Below are positions 1 through 9,042 of a stretch of 38,655 nt of DNA, piece by piece. The notes beneath the pieces are model-generated. The model searched no databases. It saw only the letters and a program-made list of their open reading frames with translations, and was not told where the DNA came from. This DNA is from Schizochytrium sp. CCTCC M209059. Its lineage: Eukaryota > Sar > Bigyra > Thraustochytrida > Thraustochytriidae. The stretch spans positions 80,006 through 118,660 of the forward strand of contig KN805384.1 of the NCBI GenBank assembly GCA_000818945.1. Direction: 5' to 3'. Every line of letters begins with the position of its first letter. The stretch's first letter is position 1. The translations under genes and the position numbers were made by a program.

Positions 1-554
1 CCCCCCCTTTCCCCCTTCCCCTTTAAAACCCAACCCAAGGTCCGGGGCCTCACTGTCGGTTCCTTTTTCGACTCGGGCGCGCCGACCGACCGATTCTCTA
101 TCGCTGGTTCTTGCGCCACGAAAGACCTGGTCTAAAGCAGCCAGACACCTTTTGCGGACCTGCCTTGTGCAGTCTTTGTCTGCCTTGCTCGATCTTATAC
201 ATAACAAACTTCTTCACTACTTTTTTAACTATGCCATCCTTCCCAGACGAGTCCTTGAAGCAAATTGGCTTCCGCCACGATAGCGCTGCACCCGGAAAGG
301 TGGCAGTACGACGAAAAAAAAGGAAAAGAAAAGAGCAAGAGTTGAAGTAGGACATTAACTGCAGAAGCAAGTTATATCACGAGTGCAGAGGCCCTGGCCA
401 ACAATCGACTGCCGTTAGTTCATTTAGTCCTTGATCACTTCGTCGTGTTCTGATGAGAAACAAGTGACAGGTTGAATATAACAGGTTGAATAAGCCACGG
501 AAACAAAAGCTAAACAATTTTCCTCTTTTATCTTTTACTTGAAGGGATGAGAGC
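1..554. other. Left-edge intergenic region, no gene seen
   Basis: The window opens with a C-rich run (about 1-24), which may be a contig end. The remainder has only short, overlapping open frames of about 80-90 residues on both strands with low-complexity, non-protein-like composition. A 12-base direct repeat ACAGGTTGAATA occurs at 467-478 and 481-492. The region is the 3' flank of the helicase-like gene that ends at 555. I see no tRNA, rRNA or telomeric repeat. Confidence 0.6.
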
Positions 555-3494
555 CTAAGGAGATGTCAGAAAACGAGCCGGAATTGCCGGAGCACTTCTC
601 AAGAAGCTGTGCACCTTTCTCTCAAGAGAAGTGGCATAGTCCTCGTTGTCGAAAATGTCGATAAGGCCTTGACGATCCATGTCGGGATTCTGGCCCACAA
701 CAGTAAATTGTTCCTTGATCGCTTGGGCGATGTCTTTAGCGTCCTGAAGAGTCACGTTGGGAACATTGGACTCGTTCAGAATCCAGGCACTGAGCTTGTT
801 CATCTCCCTCACCCTTTCGTGATATTCCGCCTCAGTTTCCTCGAGCTCTTTGCAAGCACAGCTCATAATTGTCGCTCGCTTTCTCGCCTGATCCAGGGAC
901 AGCATCCAAATGCTGCAAAAGAAGGTGATGAGCGCGTCAGGACCCTTGTCCGCTGCTTCCCGTAGCATACGCGGTGAATCAAGTACCGTATTGATGTACT
1001 TTTCGTTCATCACGACAGTCGGACGACGATCTTCCACCTTCTCTTTACCTGGAAAGGCGCTCCTGTAAAAGAGGCTTTGGGTGTGACCATGATCGACGCG
1101 ACCAAGCTTTTGCAGAAGACGTGTAAGATCAAAACGCTCACCAGGTTTCCTCATGTACATGAGATGCGTAGACTGAAGTTCACGACACTTGGACTCGACG
1201 TTAACACTCTGTTTGAGAAGCGTACCGCCAACGACAGCAAGCTGCAACGGAGCTGACTTGTAGGACTTGTACTTGCTCTTGGAAAACCTATTCTCGTGCA
1301 CATATCGAATAATGCTAAGCACTGCTTTGATTTCTAGCCGCGGGAGCTGAAGTGAGTACGTCGTGAGCACCTTACCGCTGTCCAAGGTCGTCCTATAGCG
1401 AGAGAAGACGCTTTCATCGTTGAGAGGTTCATCGTTGTAGACCTTGACAGCTTGCGGCACCGCTTCCTTGAAGAAATCCGTGAGGGCTTTATACACGTTT
1501 TTCGTGACAAGCACACGTTCATTCGAGCGAGTATGCTTCTCCGTAAAGATGCTCGAGATGAGGTTGTCGACGCCTGGTAATCTGATTCGTGCGAGCGCTT
1601 TCAAAAATTCTTTGTTGAAGAAGAGTCGCGGCCTACTGAACTCACTCGAGACCCGAGAATGCTGGAACACCGTGTAGGTGACGACCGAGGCCCGAACCCC
1701 CGGTTTCTTGGACTGCATTCTCTGCGACACCGCCTGCTGCATAACCCATTTGGCGATGACGCCATGGCCAACATTAACGGACTTACCCCCCTCGTTAGGA
1801 TTTTGTCCATCATGGTTATTCAGGACGATGCAGAAGAAGGAATGCTTCCGCCTGCAAATCTTGCCAAGTGCTGCGATCTCCTTATCTGGTACGCTGCATA
1901 GAGGTGCCTGTGAAGGTTCCTCCCAGTCGTCTACACTTCGCGATTTGCGCTTCTGGCCACATGGAAAGAATTCACGTGGAAAAGGAACAAGTGTTTGACG
2001 CGCACTCGAGCCCGTAACAGAATTCTGCACCCCGTCCGTCGGCTCATAGTTGACGACCAATACCTTGCCGTCCTCACTGTCTTGATTAGGGTTTTCCTCC
2101 TTCGGCCCGTACAGGTAGTATCCGGGTCGAGGGACGATGTTCACCAAGCGAAACTTGCCTCCGAGCAGGTCCTCCGCAATGAACTGCGCTTGCGGGGTGG
2201 CCGTCACAAGCGTGACGTCTTTCCATTCGGCCAACTCGCTACGTACGTGCGTAGAAAATTGACGCCTTCCCATCGCCTCGTGCGACTCATCGAGAAGAAG
2301 ATGCGTGTTTTCAGAGTTGAATTCGAGCTGGCCTCTGAATGCTGCCGAGAGCGTTCTGAGATTCGCCACATTAGAAAGACGAATGTTGAAGTGTACCTGT
2401 CCTTTCTCGCGATCTTCCAATTTTCTGAAGTGATCTCTTTGGTTGAGCCTCGTGCCGAGAAAAAGTTCCTCCGTCGGAAGGTATCTGTTCTTCTCGCGAA
2501 GCTTCTTGGGGACCTTTTTGACGTAGTCTTCATTGAGATCTTTCATAGAGGAAAGCAGGTCGTTATAGGCAACGCCCATTCCGTTCGCGAGGACGACCGC
2601 GTGCTTGTTGTGCACCCCCGCGTGTACGAGACCACGATAAAAAATCGCTCGTCGAGTCTTCCCGCCTTGCATGATGCACGAGCACACCGCGCGGCCGCGT
2701 TTCCAGAACTCCTCAAAGACCGGCTGACTCATGTCGACGAGCTCCTGCGCCTCAAAGTCGTCCTGCATGAGCTTGCAGGCGAGACGAAGGTTGATGGCGG
2801 CCTCGACCGTCTTTGGCGCCTCGAGAAGCTTGCCCATCCGGCTGATGGCCTGGACCCACTCGATCCATTCGGGATCGCCTAGCGTGATTGCGGCTTGCGC
2901 AGCATTGTTCCACTGCAGCTGTCCAAAGTAGGTGCCTTCGAAGGCCTCGCTGACGCTTCCGAGCTCTTGGTCGATGTCCTCGTCATCGCTCTCGCTAGCC
3001 AGAAGCTCGTCGTCATCGTCGGAACCGCTCGCGACGGTGGAAGCATCGTCAAAGTCGCTTGCAGAGCTTGGGGATTCGGGCACGGTAGAGGGCTCTTGCC
3101 CCTCTGGAACAGGCTCTGGCGCGCTGTTCGACTCCGCCGCGGGGATGTCAGCGTGAGAGGGCTCGGCCGAGGCGCCGCTGCTCTCGGCTAGGTCCGAAGA
3201 CAAGGCCGCAGACACCGGTTCGAACGTGCGAAGACGCTTCGAGTCACGGGAGTTCATTGCGCCTTCGAACTCGTCGAGTATCTTGTCGACCTCGTGAAGC
3301 TTGTTTATCTCGTGAAGTCCAACAAGATGAAAAAAGAGAGCAGCCAAGGGCCCTCCTGCAGTCTTGAAGAATTCAACCTTGCCGGGATCGCTGCGTACAG
3401 CGCCCAACATGGCGCGAAGCATGTTAAGACCGTCCTCATTCTTTTTGAGGTAGTCTTTCGCAGCCAACTCGAAGGAGTTCACAAAGGCGGCCAT
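555..3494 (-). CDS. Divergent SF2-type helicase-like ATPase, Z1-like motifs (979 aa)
   Basis: This single-exon protein has recognisable superfamily 2 motifs: a Walker A-like MQGGKT (275-280), a DESH-type motif II in LLLDESHEA (399-407), motif III VTATP (430-434), a VVGG...SVNVES block (754-768) and a motif VI-like QKLGRVDHG (795-803). The spacing and wording (GGKT; VGG followed by an R.G..FD.TRLLQ.LGR block) resemble Z1-type ATPases of restriction or mobile-element systems more than DEAD-box RNA helicases; that assignment is inference. Residues 85-180 are acidic and serine-rich, probably disordered. The N-terminal 80 residues are helical and not recognised. No nuclease, zinc or integrase motif is seen. 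The start at 3494 has a good context (AAGATGG). Codon bias appears weaker than in SDHA next door, so the gene could be virus- or transposon-derived. Substrate and function are unknown. Confidence 0.8.
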   Translation of the reverse strand: MAAFVNSFELAAKDYLKKNEDGLNMLRAMLGAVRSDPGKVEFFKTAGGPLAALFFHLVGLHEINKLHEVDKILDEFEGAMNSRDSKRLRTFEPVSAALSSDLAESSGASAEPSHADIPAAESNSAPEPVPEGQEPSTVPESPSSASDFDDASTVASGSDDDDELLASESDDEDIDQELGSVSEAFEGTYFGQLQWNNAAQAAITLGDPEWIEWVQAISRMGKLLEAPKTVEAAINLRLACKLMQDDFEAQELVDMSQPVFEEFWKRGRAVCSCIMQGGKTRRAIFYRGLVHAGVHNKHAVVLANGMGVAYNDLLSSMKDLNEDYVKKVPKKLREKNRYLPTEELFLGTRLNQRDHFRKLEDREKGQVHFNIRLSNVANLRTLSAAFRGQLEFNSENTHLLLDESHEAMGRRQFSTHVRSELAEWKDVTLVTATPQAQFIAEDLLGGKFRLVNIVPRPGYYLYGPKEENPNQDSEDGKVLVVNYEPTDGVQNSVTGSSARQTLVPFPREFFPCGQKRKSRSVDDWEEPSQAPLCSVPDKEIAALGKICRRKHSFFCIVLNNHDGQNPNEGGKSVNVGHGVIAKWVMQQAVSQRMQSKKPGVRASVVTYTVFQHSRVSSEFSRPRLFFNKEFLKALARIRLPGVDNLISSIFTEKHTRSNERVLVTKNVYKALTDFFKEAVPQAVKVYNDEPLNDESVFSRYRTTLDSGKVLTTYSLQLPRLEIKAVLSIIRYVHENRFSKSKYKSYKSAPLQLAVVGGTLLKQSVNVESKCRELQSTHLMYMRKPGERFDLTRLLQKLGRVDHGHTQSLFYRSAFPGKEKVEDRRPTVVMNEKYINTVLDSPRMLREAADKGPDALITFFCSIWMLSLDQARKRATIMSCACKELEETEAEYHERVREMNKLSAWILNESNVPNVTLQDAKDIAQAIKEQFTVVGQNPDMDRQGLIDIFDNEDYATSLERKVHSFLRSAPAIPARFLTSP

Positions 3495-3510
3495 CTTGCT
3501 CCCTTGGGTG

Positions 3511-3612
3511 TTGCTTGCGCCTGCGGTATTGCTTGTGGTCTTGCTTGCGGTCTTGCTTGCAGTCTTGCTTGCGGTCTTGCTTGCGATGCTGCTTGCGATG
3601 TTGCTTGCGGAT
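3511..3612. repeat. 12-bp minisatellite in the helicase-like gene leader
   Basis: Seven contiguous 12-base units related to TTGCTTGCGGTC run from 3529 to 3612, preceded by a partial unit at 3511. Units differ by one or two bases (GTGGTC, GCAGTC, GCGATG), so the array is old enough to have diverged. It starts 17 bases upstream of the ATG at 3494 and would lie in the 5' leader if the TATA box at 3747-3754 is used. In one minus-strand frame it reads as RKQD/RKQH repeats, but that frame does not join the gene. Confidence 0.85.
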
Positions 3613-3640
3613 GCGTGAGAAGGCAGATGCTGCTTGCTTT

Positions 3641-3754
3641 CTACGTTTGGGTTTTGCTTGGAATTGCGAGTTTGCTGATCTCTTGGCCCATCGCGCGGCC
3701 CTCCTCTTCTTTGCCTTCACTAAAGTGTGGTAGGACCTCCTAGCAATTATATAA
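3641..3754 (-). promoter_or_regulatory. TATA box and upstream ORF of the helicase-like gene
   Basis: A palindromic TTATATAA lies at 3747-3754. On the minus strand this would place transcription start near 3720-3725. The first ATG after that (3691) opens a 16-codon uORF that stops at 3641-3643 and is out of frame with the main ATG at 3494. The TATA match is seen directly; its use and the uORF's effect are inferred. Confidence 0.45.
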
Positions 3755-3919
3755 GTGTTAGAGCGGTCCGGGAGCGCGAGCAAAAGGAGTAGGAGCCAGT
3801 CGAGAGCGCTTGAACAAAGGAAAAATAGTCGGCTACGCATGGTTCGGACGGGCCAGGCAGGTGCGGCTGGCCCGCTCGCCTGCCCGAGCTCCGCGTCGCC
3901 CGCCTGCCTTGCTGGGACC

Positions 3920-4150
3920 GTGACATGTTTTCGAGCGTGACACGATTGTCACAGTGACCTATCCGGAGTCAACACTCCGTAAACGTGACACGCTCGAAAA
4001 CATGTCACGACGGTAACCTACCTGATTGTGCGCCCGGAGTCAACACTCCGCAAACGTGACACGCTCGAAAACATGTCACGACGGTGACCTACCTGATTGT
4101 GCGCCCGGAGTCAACACTCTGCAAACGTGACACGCTCGAAAACATGTCAC
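3920..4150. repeat. 71-bp tandem repeats with GTGACA/TGTCAC inverted repeats, plus one inverted copy
   Basis: A 24-base element of form GTGACA-N12-TGTCAC (core CGCTCGAAAACA) ends at 4008 and recurs at 71-base spacing, with the last copy ending at 4150. A reverse-complement copy with one mismatch sits at 3920-3943. Between copies is a small hairpin, CGGAGT-CAAC-ACTCCG, at 3964-3979 and 4035-4050, with a one-base-changed version from 4106. A further perfect hairpin, GTGACA-CGAT-TGTCAC, overlaps the inverted copy (about 3937-3952). The array lies between the 3' end of SDHA and the 5' side of the helicase-like gene. It could be a protein-binding array, a transposon end or a replication-related element; the sequence alone does not decide. 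Confidence 0.9.
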
Positions 4151-4299
4151 CCGCGGGAAAGGAGGGTGGCACGTGCGGCACGCTCAAAAACGGGCCGCAG
4201 CCGCGATTGTGCAAAACGCACGAACAGGTAAAGGCCTACAAAATATGACAAGACAAGGCAAGGAATTGGAGGAACGGGACGGTAAAAATCTTACTAAAT

Positions 4300-6180
4300 T
4301 TAGTACACGCGCTTCTGGGGTGGGAAGGGCTCGAGGTCCTCGCCAGGGAGCATGTGCTGATGGGTGGGACGGTACGAGACCTTGACCTTGCCGGTCTCGG
4401 TGTCGAAGTGGGTGATGGTGTGCTTCATCCATTCCTTGTCGTTGCGGTCCGGGTAGTTCTCGTGGGCATGGGCACCACGACTCTCCTTGCGGGCCTCGGC
4501 AGCGTGCATCGTGCAAGCGGCGTTACCCAAAAGGTTCTGGAGCTCGAGGGTTTCGATGACATCCGAGTTCCAGATGAGAGAGCGGTCGGTGACCTTGATG
4601 TCGGAGAACTCCTGGACAACCTCGTCGACCTTGACGACACCCTCGGCGAGAACCTCGTTGGTACGGAAGACAGCAGCGTGGTTCTGCATGGTCTTCTGGA
4701 GACGGAGACGGAGGTCGGCGGTGGGCGTGGAGCCGTTGGCGTTGCGGATCTTGTCGAGGTTGGCGATCGAGTCCTCGCCAGCGCCAGCCGGGAGCTCGAC
4801 CTTCTTGGAGGGCTTGAGGGTCTCGCCAATGTGGTTGGCGCAGGCGCGGCCAAAGACGACGATATCGAGAAGACTGTTGGCACCGAGGCGGTTGGCACCG
4901 TGGACGGAGGCGCAAGCAGCCTCGCCAGCGGCGTAGAGGCCGGGGACAACGCGGTCCGGGTCGTCCTTGGTCGGGTTGACGACCTGGCCGGTGTGAAGGG
5001 TCTGGATACCACCCATGTTGTAGTGCACGGTAGGGATGACCGGGATGGGCTCCTTGGTGACGTCGACGCCAGCAAAAATCTTGGCCGTCTCCGAGATACC
5101 CGGGAGACGCTCGGCAAGGAGGTCGGCGGGAAGGTGGTCGAGGTGGAGGTAGACGTGGTCCTTCTCCGGGCCAACACCGCGGCCCTCACGGATCTCCATA
5201 GTCATGGAGCGGCTCACGACGTCGCGAGACGCAAGATCCTTGGCGCTCGGGGCGTAGCGCTCCATGAAGCGCTCACCCTCGCTGTTGCGGAGGATACCAC
5301 CCTCGCCACGGCAGCCCTCAGTGATGAGGCAGCCCGCACCGTAGATACCGGTGGGGTGGAACTGGACGAATTCGGGGTCCTCAATAGGGAGACCGGCACG
5401 GAGCGCCATGGCGCCACCATCACCGGTGCAAGTGTGGGCCGAGGTGGCCGAGAAGTAGGCACGACCGTAGCCGCCGGTGGCAAGGACAGTGGCCTGGGCA
5501 GCAAAGCGGTGGAGAGTGCCGTCCTCCATGTTCATGGCGATGATACCCTTGCACTCGCCCTGGGAGTCCATGATGAGATCGAGGGCAAAGTACTCGACAA
5601 AGAACGAGGTGTCGAAGGCGAGCGAGCGACCGTAAAGAGTATGGAGCAGCGAGTGACCGGTGCGGTCAGCGGCGCAGGCGCAGCGGTAGGCCTGGCCGCC
5701 CTTGCCAAATTCGAGGGACTGGCCGCCAAAGGCGCGCTGGTAGATCTTGCCCTCCTCGGTACGGGAAAAGGGGAGACCAAAGGCCTCGAGCTCGAGGACG
5801 GCCTTGGGGGCCTCGCGCGCCATGTAGGCGATGGCATCCTGGTCACCGAGCCAGTCAGCACCCTTGACGGTATCGTACGCATGCCAGCGCCAGTCGTCCT
5901 CGGTGATGTTACCGAGGGCGGCGTTGATGCCACCCTGGGCGGCGACAGTGTGGCTACGCGTGGGGAAGAGCTTGGTGACGCAAGCCGTCTTGAAGCCTTG
6001 CTCGGCAGCGCCCATGGCGGCGCGGAGACCGGCACCACCGGCGCCGACCACCACGACGTCGAACTCGTGGTCCACCACCGTGTACTCGCCCGTGGTCTTG
6101 CTGCTCAAGCCACGCGCGGCGACGCGGCGCGCCGCGGCGCTCGGCCGCGACGCGCGGAGGCCTGCCTGCCGCATCATCAT
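4300..6180 (-). CDS. SDHA: Succinate dehydrogenase flavoprotein subunit, mitochondrial (626 aa)
   Basis: This is the catalytic subunit of respiratory complex II, oxidising succinate to fumarate on the matrix side of the inner mitochondrial membrane. Residues 1-30 are rich in Arg, Ala and Ser with no acidic residue, as in a mitochondrial targeting peptide. The FAD dinucleotide fold VVVGAGGAGLRAA starts near 43. The SHTVAAQGG block (about 76-84) contains the histidine that carries covalent FAD in this family. The active-site blocks HPTGIYGAGCLITEGCRGEGG and REGRGVGPEKDHVYLHLDHL are intact, as is the C-terminal PTHQHMLPGEDLEPFPPQKRVY type ending. Length matches the family and no intron is seen. 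Three consecutive Met codons open the frame and the outermost is taken. Codon use is strongly G/C-ending, as expected for a highly expressed gene; this bias also leaves a long empty antisense frame. Confidence 0.98.
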   Translation of the reverse strand: MMMRQAGLRASRPSAAARRVAARGLSSKTTGEYTVVDHEFDVVVVGAGGAGLRAAMGAAEQGFKTACVTKLFPTRSHTVAAQGGINAALGNITEDDWRWHAYDTVKGADWLGDQDAIAYMAREAPKAVLELEAFGLPFSRTEEGKIYQRAFGGQSLEFGKGGQAYRCACAADRTGHSLLHTLYGRSLAFDTSFFVEYFALDLIMDSQGECKGIIAMNMEDGTLHRFAAQATVLATGGYGRAYFSATSAHTCTGDGGAMALRAGLPIEDPEFVQFHPTGIYGAGCLITEGCRGEGGILRNSEGERFMERYAPSAKDLASRDVVSRSMTMEIREGRGVGPEKDHVYLHLDHLPADLLAERLPGISETAKIFAGVDVTKEPIPVIPTVHYNMGGIQTLHTGQVVNPTKDDPDRVVPGLYAAGEAACASVHGANRLGANSLLDIVVFGRACANHIGETLKPSKKVELPAGAGEDSIANLDKIRNANGSTPTADLRLRLQKTMQNHAAVFRTNEVLAEGVVKVDEVVQEFSDIKVTDRSLIWNSDVIETLELQNLLGNAACTMHAAEARKESRGAHAHENYPDRNDKEWMKHTITHFDTETGKVKVSYRPTHQHMLPGEDLEPFPPQKRVY

Positions 6181-6410
6181 CCCGTCCTTCTCCTCCCTCT
6201 ACTCTCCGCGCCGGACCTCGTCCCTTCGCGCTCGCTGCGCGTCTGCGTGCCTGACTCTCTGTCTGCGCCGGCAACCTCCGCCGTCGCCTCTCCGCTCGCG
6301 CTCGCGCTCGCTCCGCGTGCTCGCCGTCGCGCAAGGATCTGTTTTGAAAGTCGAAAGGGCCGCGCGGCACTGCGCAGCTCGGCGCGCAAGACGATATCGC
6401 GCGAGGCGAT

Positions 6411-6560
6411 AGCGCACTTGCGGCGCCGCCCGCGGCACTTGCGCGCGCCGCATAGCCCACTTGCAGCCCCCGGCGCCCGCACTTGCGTCCGCCCTCTGCA
6501 GCCGCCTGCGCCTGCGCAGCGCCGCCATTCCGCACTTGCAGCGCGCCCGCGCAAGTGGGA
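6411..6560 (-). promoter_or_regulatory. CACTTGC motif cluster upstream of SDHA
   Basis: CACTTGC occurs about five times on the plus strand between 6414 and 6540 (near 6415, 6436, 6458, 6480 and 6533), and once inverted (GCAAGTG, near 6552). All are 230-380 bases upstream of the SDHA start, in a very GC-rich stretch without a TATA box. Repetition in a proximal promoter suggests a transcription-factor site, but this is inference. Confidence 0.4.
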
Positions 6561-7520
6561 ACCGGGCGCGCGCACACTACGTTTTTCGACGCCGCAAGTC
6601 GGCTATGCGCACCCCGCCATCGCAGTCCCCGTCCCAACCGGGTCTTGTGCGCGTGTCCGGCCTGGTGTCTGCCTTAAGAAGCAAAGAAAGTAACTGTGCG
6701 ATTGCCAGTAGACCCGATTATCGCTCAGCTTGCGAATTCGCTGCCTGCTCTTTCTTTCCCCTCACTGGGACCCCGGCATTCTGTCTAGTCTCAAGGGACG
6801 CGCTGCAGTGGACGGCGCAGGTGCAGAGACACGCTCCTTGGCCCCCGAAACTACCAAGCGCTTCGCGTGGGATGAGGCGAACGAAGAGGGGACGTAGTTC
6901 GCGGGGGGGACGCGCGGAGTCCAGTGGGGCCGCGGAGAAAACTACGACGGGAACTCGGGGAACAAAGCTCCGTCCGATCGACGCCGCGCTGCGCAAGTAG
7001 GGAGCAGTAGGAAGGCTCTGGGGTCCGGCTACTTACCCAGAGAATCAAGAAAGAGGATGCTTGCTTTGCATGCTTGCCGCGTCGATAGCGAATGGTGACG
7101 ACCGCGATGTTTGTTCATCGCTGCCGGTAGCGATTACGTTGTAAGACCTGCGCCGCACACAAGGAATCGGAGAGTTTTTTTTTTATCAATGGAATGTGTG
7201 CGTTGACGCAGAGAGTCTGGACCTGAGCAGCACTTGGGAGGAGGGGGTCAAGAAGATGTCACCGGCGATTTGAAGGTTATTTTTCTGAACAAAGGCGGCG
7301 CCTCGTTCACCATGGGGCAAATTTTCTACAGTTTTTTGGTCGCATAAGTCCTAGGACCTAGGATCTAGATAAAATATATCGTGATCGAGAGCGCTAGCAA
7401 AGTTTGAGAAGGGCTTTTTGGTACTGCATTTGCGAACTTGCATGGATCAAGCAAGCTCAATCTGCATGGATCAAGCAAGCTCAATGTTTGAGTGACGTTG
7501 GCATAAAACTTCGTTGGAAT

Positions 7521-8085
7521 CATTGCATTGCATTGCATTGCATTGCATTGCATTGCATTGCATTGCATTGCATTGCATTGCATTGCATTGCATTGCATTG
7601 CATTGCATTGCATTGCATTGCATTGCATTGCATTGCATTGCATTGCATTGCATTGCATTGCATTGCATTGCATTGCATTGCATTGCATTGCATTGCATTG
7701 CATTGCATTGCATTGCATTGCATTGCATTGCATTGCATTGCATTGCATTGCATTGCATTGCATTGCATTGCATTGCATTGCATTGCATTGCATTGCATTG
7801 CATTGCATTGCATTGCATTGCATTGCATTGCATTGCATTGCATTGCATTGCATTGCATTGCATTGCATTGCATTGCATTGCATTGCATTGCATTGCATTG
7901 CATTGCATTGCATTGCATTGCATTGCATTGCATTGCATTGCATTGCATTGCATTGCATTGCATTGCATTGCATTGCATTGCATTGCATTGCATTGCATTG
8001 CATTGCATTGCATTGCATTGCATTGCATTGCATTGCATTGCATTGCATTGCATTGCATTGCATTGCATTGCATTGCATTGCATTG
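7521..8085. repeat. Perfect (CATTG)113 pentanucleotide array
   Basis: By direct count, 565 bases are an uninterrupted run of CATTG: 113 copies with no substitution or indel. Since 5 is not a multiple of 3, every frame cycles through the same five codons. The plus strand reads as HCIAL repeats and the minus strand as MQCNA repeats, with no stop in any of six frames. The array sits between two divergent promoters, about 1.3 kb from SDHA and 1.0 kb from AP4M1. The exact copy number may be limited by read length and assembly. Confidence 0.98.
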
Positions 8086-8720
8086 CTTGCGCAGTGACAG
8101 ACTTAAAGGACCTATTAACTTGGCTTTCACCACGAGAACATGCAAAGTCTCAGTTCTCAGTTCGTTGTACATATCCACGGGAACCCTGGCCTTGAACTGT
8201 AGCCATTACCAAAAAATTGCGCTTCGGAAAGGATGACGATGGTTCACACCTTGCATTAATAAGCAGTCGTAGTAGGCAGAAGGCAAAAATCGAAGTTGCA
8301 CAAGAGGCGCAAAAGTATGTGCTCTCGCGGCCATGAGGTTTCTGATCTGATCATGTGCGTTAAATTTTGTTTGACAGCCGAGCCATGTTTGCATTGTTTA
8401 CAGTCATTGCTTCAAGGGAGAAGATGTGTTCTCGCCTCGCGGCCACGAGCGTTGCGGCGAAGCTTCAACTTGGCATCAATTTGCAAAGGTGAGTAAGCAT
8501 GGAGAAGGAAAGGTCTGGTTGACACCGAGACTCGTCAGTATTCTATGCACTTCTTCAAAAGGGCGTTGTAGCTTGTAATGCGCCCCGAGAGACAGACACA
8601 AATGCGTCATGTAAGATTTTGAAGTGCTTTCTCTAGCGCCCTACTCTTGTAATCTCACTCGGATTGCGGAGCAAGCGATTTTCCCTTGACGCGAGGCCGA
8701 TGTGGGTGTCGCAAGACATC

Positions 8721-8850
8721 CTTTCCAGCATCGACATATCCTTTTATGTTTATAAAGCTTCATTCTATCCTTTCCAACGTTGGCATACTTCCCAGCATCG
8801 GGGGCATCTTTTCCAGCATCGATCGGCATCCCTGCCAGCATCGTTTCCAT
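8721..8850 (+). repeat. Degenerate CCAGCATCG repeats upstream of AP4M1
   Basis: Four or five short imperfect repeats of TTTCCAGCATCG followed by GGCAT lie at about 8722, 8769 (degenerate), 8790, 8810 and 8836. A TATA-like TATAAA occurs at 8751-8756 in the same stretch. They are 190-320 bases upstream of the AP4M1 ATG and may be promoter or leader elements. Confidence 0.5.
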
Positions 8851-9042
8851 CATTGCGGGAGTCAACCATGGAGGACTCGAAGGGCGGGGAACGCAGGGAA
8901 GACGAGCAACGGAGAAGATACACGGCCGACCAGAGAAGCGCAGCCTACAAAGGTCGGGAGCGGGCGCGAGCGTGAGCGAGCGGGGCCTCGCGGCGTGGCA
9001 CGAGCGGTGGGGCGGCGGGGGCGCCGACACACGGCCAGAGAA

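Larger units (their letters stand above)
6181..9042. other. Divergent intergenic region between SDHA and AP4M1
   Basis: No gene is supported here. It holds the GC-rich SDHA promoter (6181-6660), a stretch of unremarkable sequence to 7520, the CATTG pentamer array (7521-8085), further unremarkable sequence, and the AP4M1 promoter side with degenerate CCAGCATCG repeats (8725-8850). The long frames reported across 7365-8236 come only from the pentamer array. Confidence 0.7.

Noticed and set aside
1..40. Telomere-like C-rich start
   Set aside because: The runs are irregular C and T tracts with no regular telomere unit.
1995..2882. 295-codon plus-strand frame inside the helicase-like gene
   Set aside because: It is antisense to a frame with clear ATPase motifs and has no domain of its own.
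3436..3840. 134-codon minus-strand frame with RKQD repeats overlapping the helicase-like gene start
   Set aside because: It begins upstream of the TATA box, is out of frame with the gene, and its repeats are the translated minisatellite. A spliced upstream exon cannot be excluded.
3920..4150. CRISPR-like arrangement of repeats and spacers
   Set aside because: The spacers are themselves repeated, there is an inverted copy, and the setting is eukaryotic.
4354..6693. Plus-strand open frame of 779 codons opposite SDHA
   Set aside because: It is antisense to a certain gene, its composition is Val/Gly/Leu/Asp-rich without any domain, and strong G/C-ending codon bias on the other strand explains the lack of stops.
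7365..8236. Six long frames coding for HCIAL or MQCNA repeats
   Set aside because: They arise solely from the stop-free CATTG array and extend only briefly into unique sequence.
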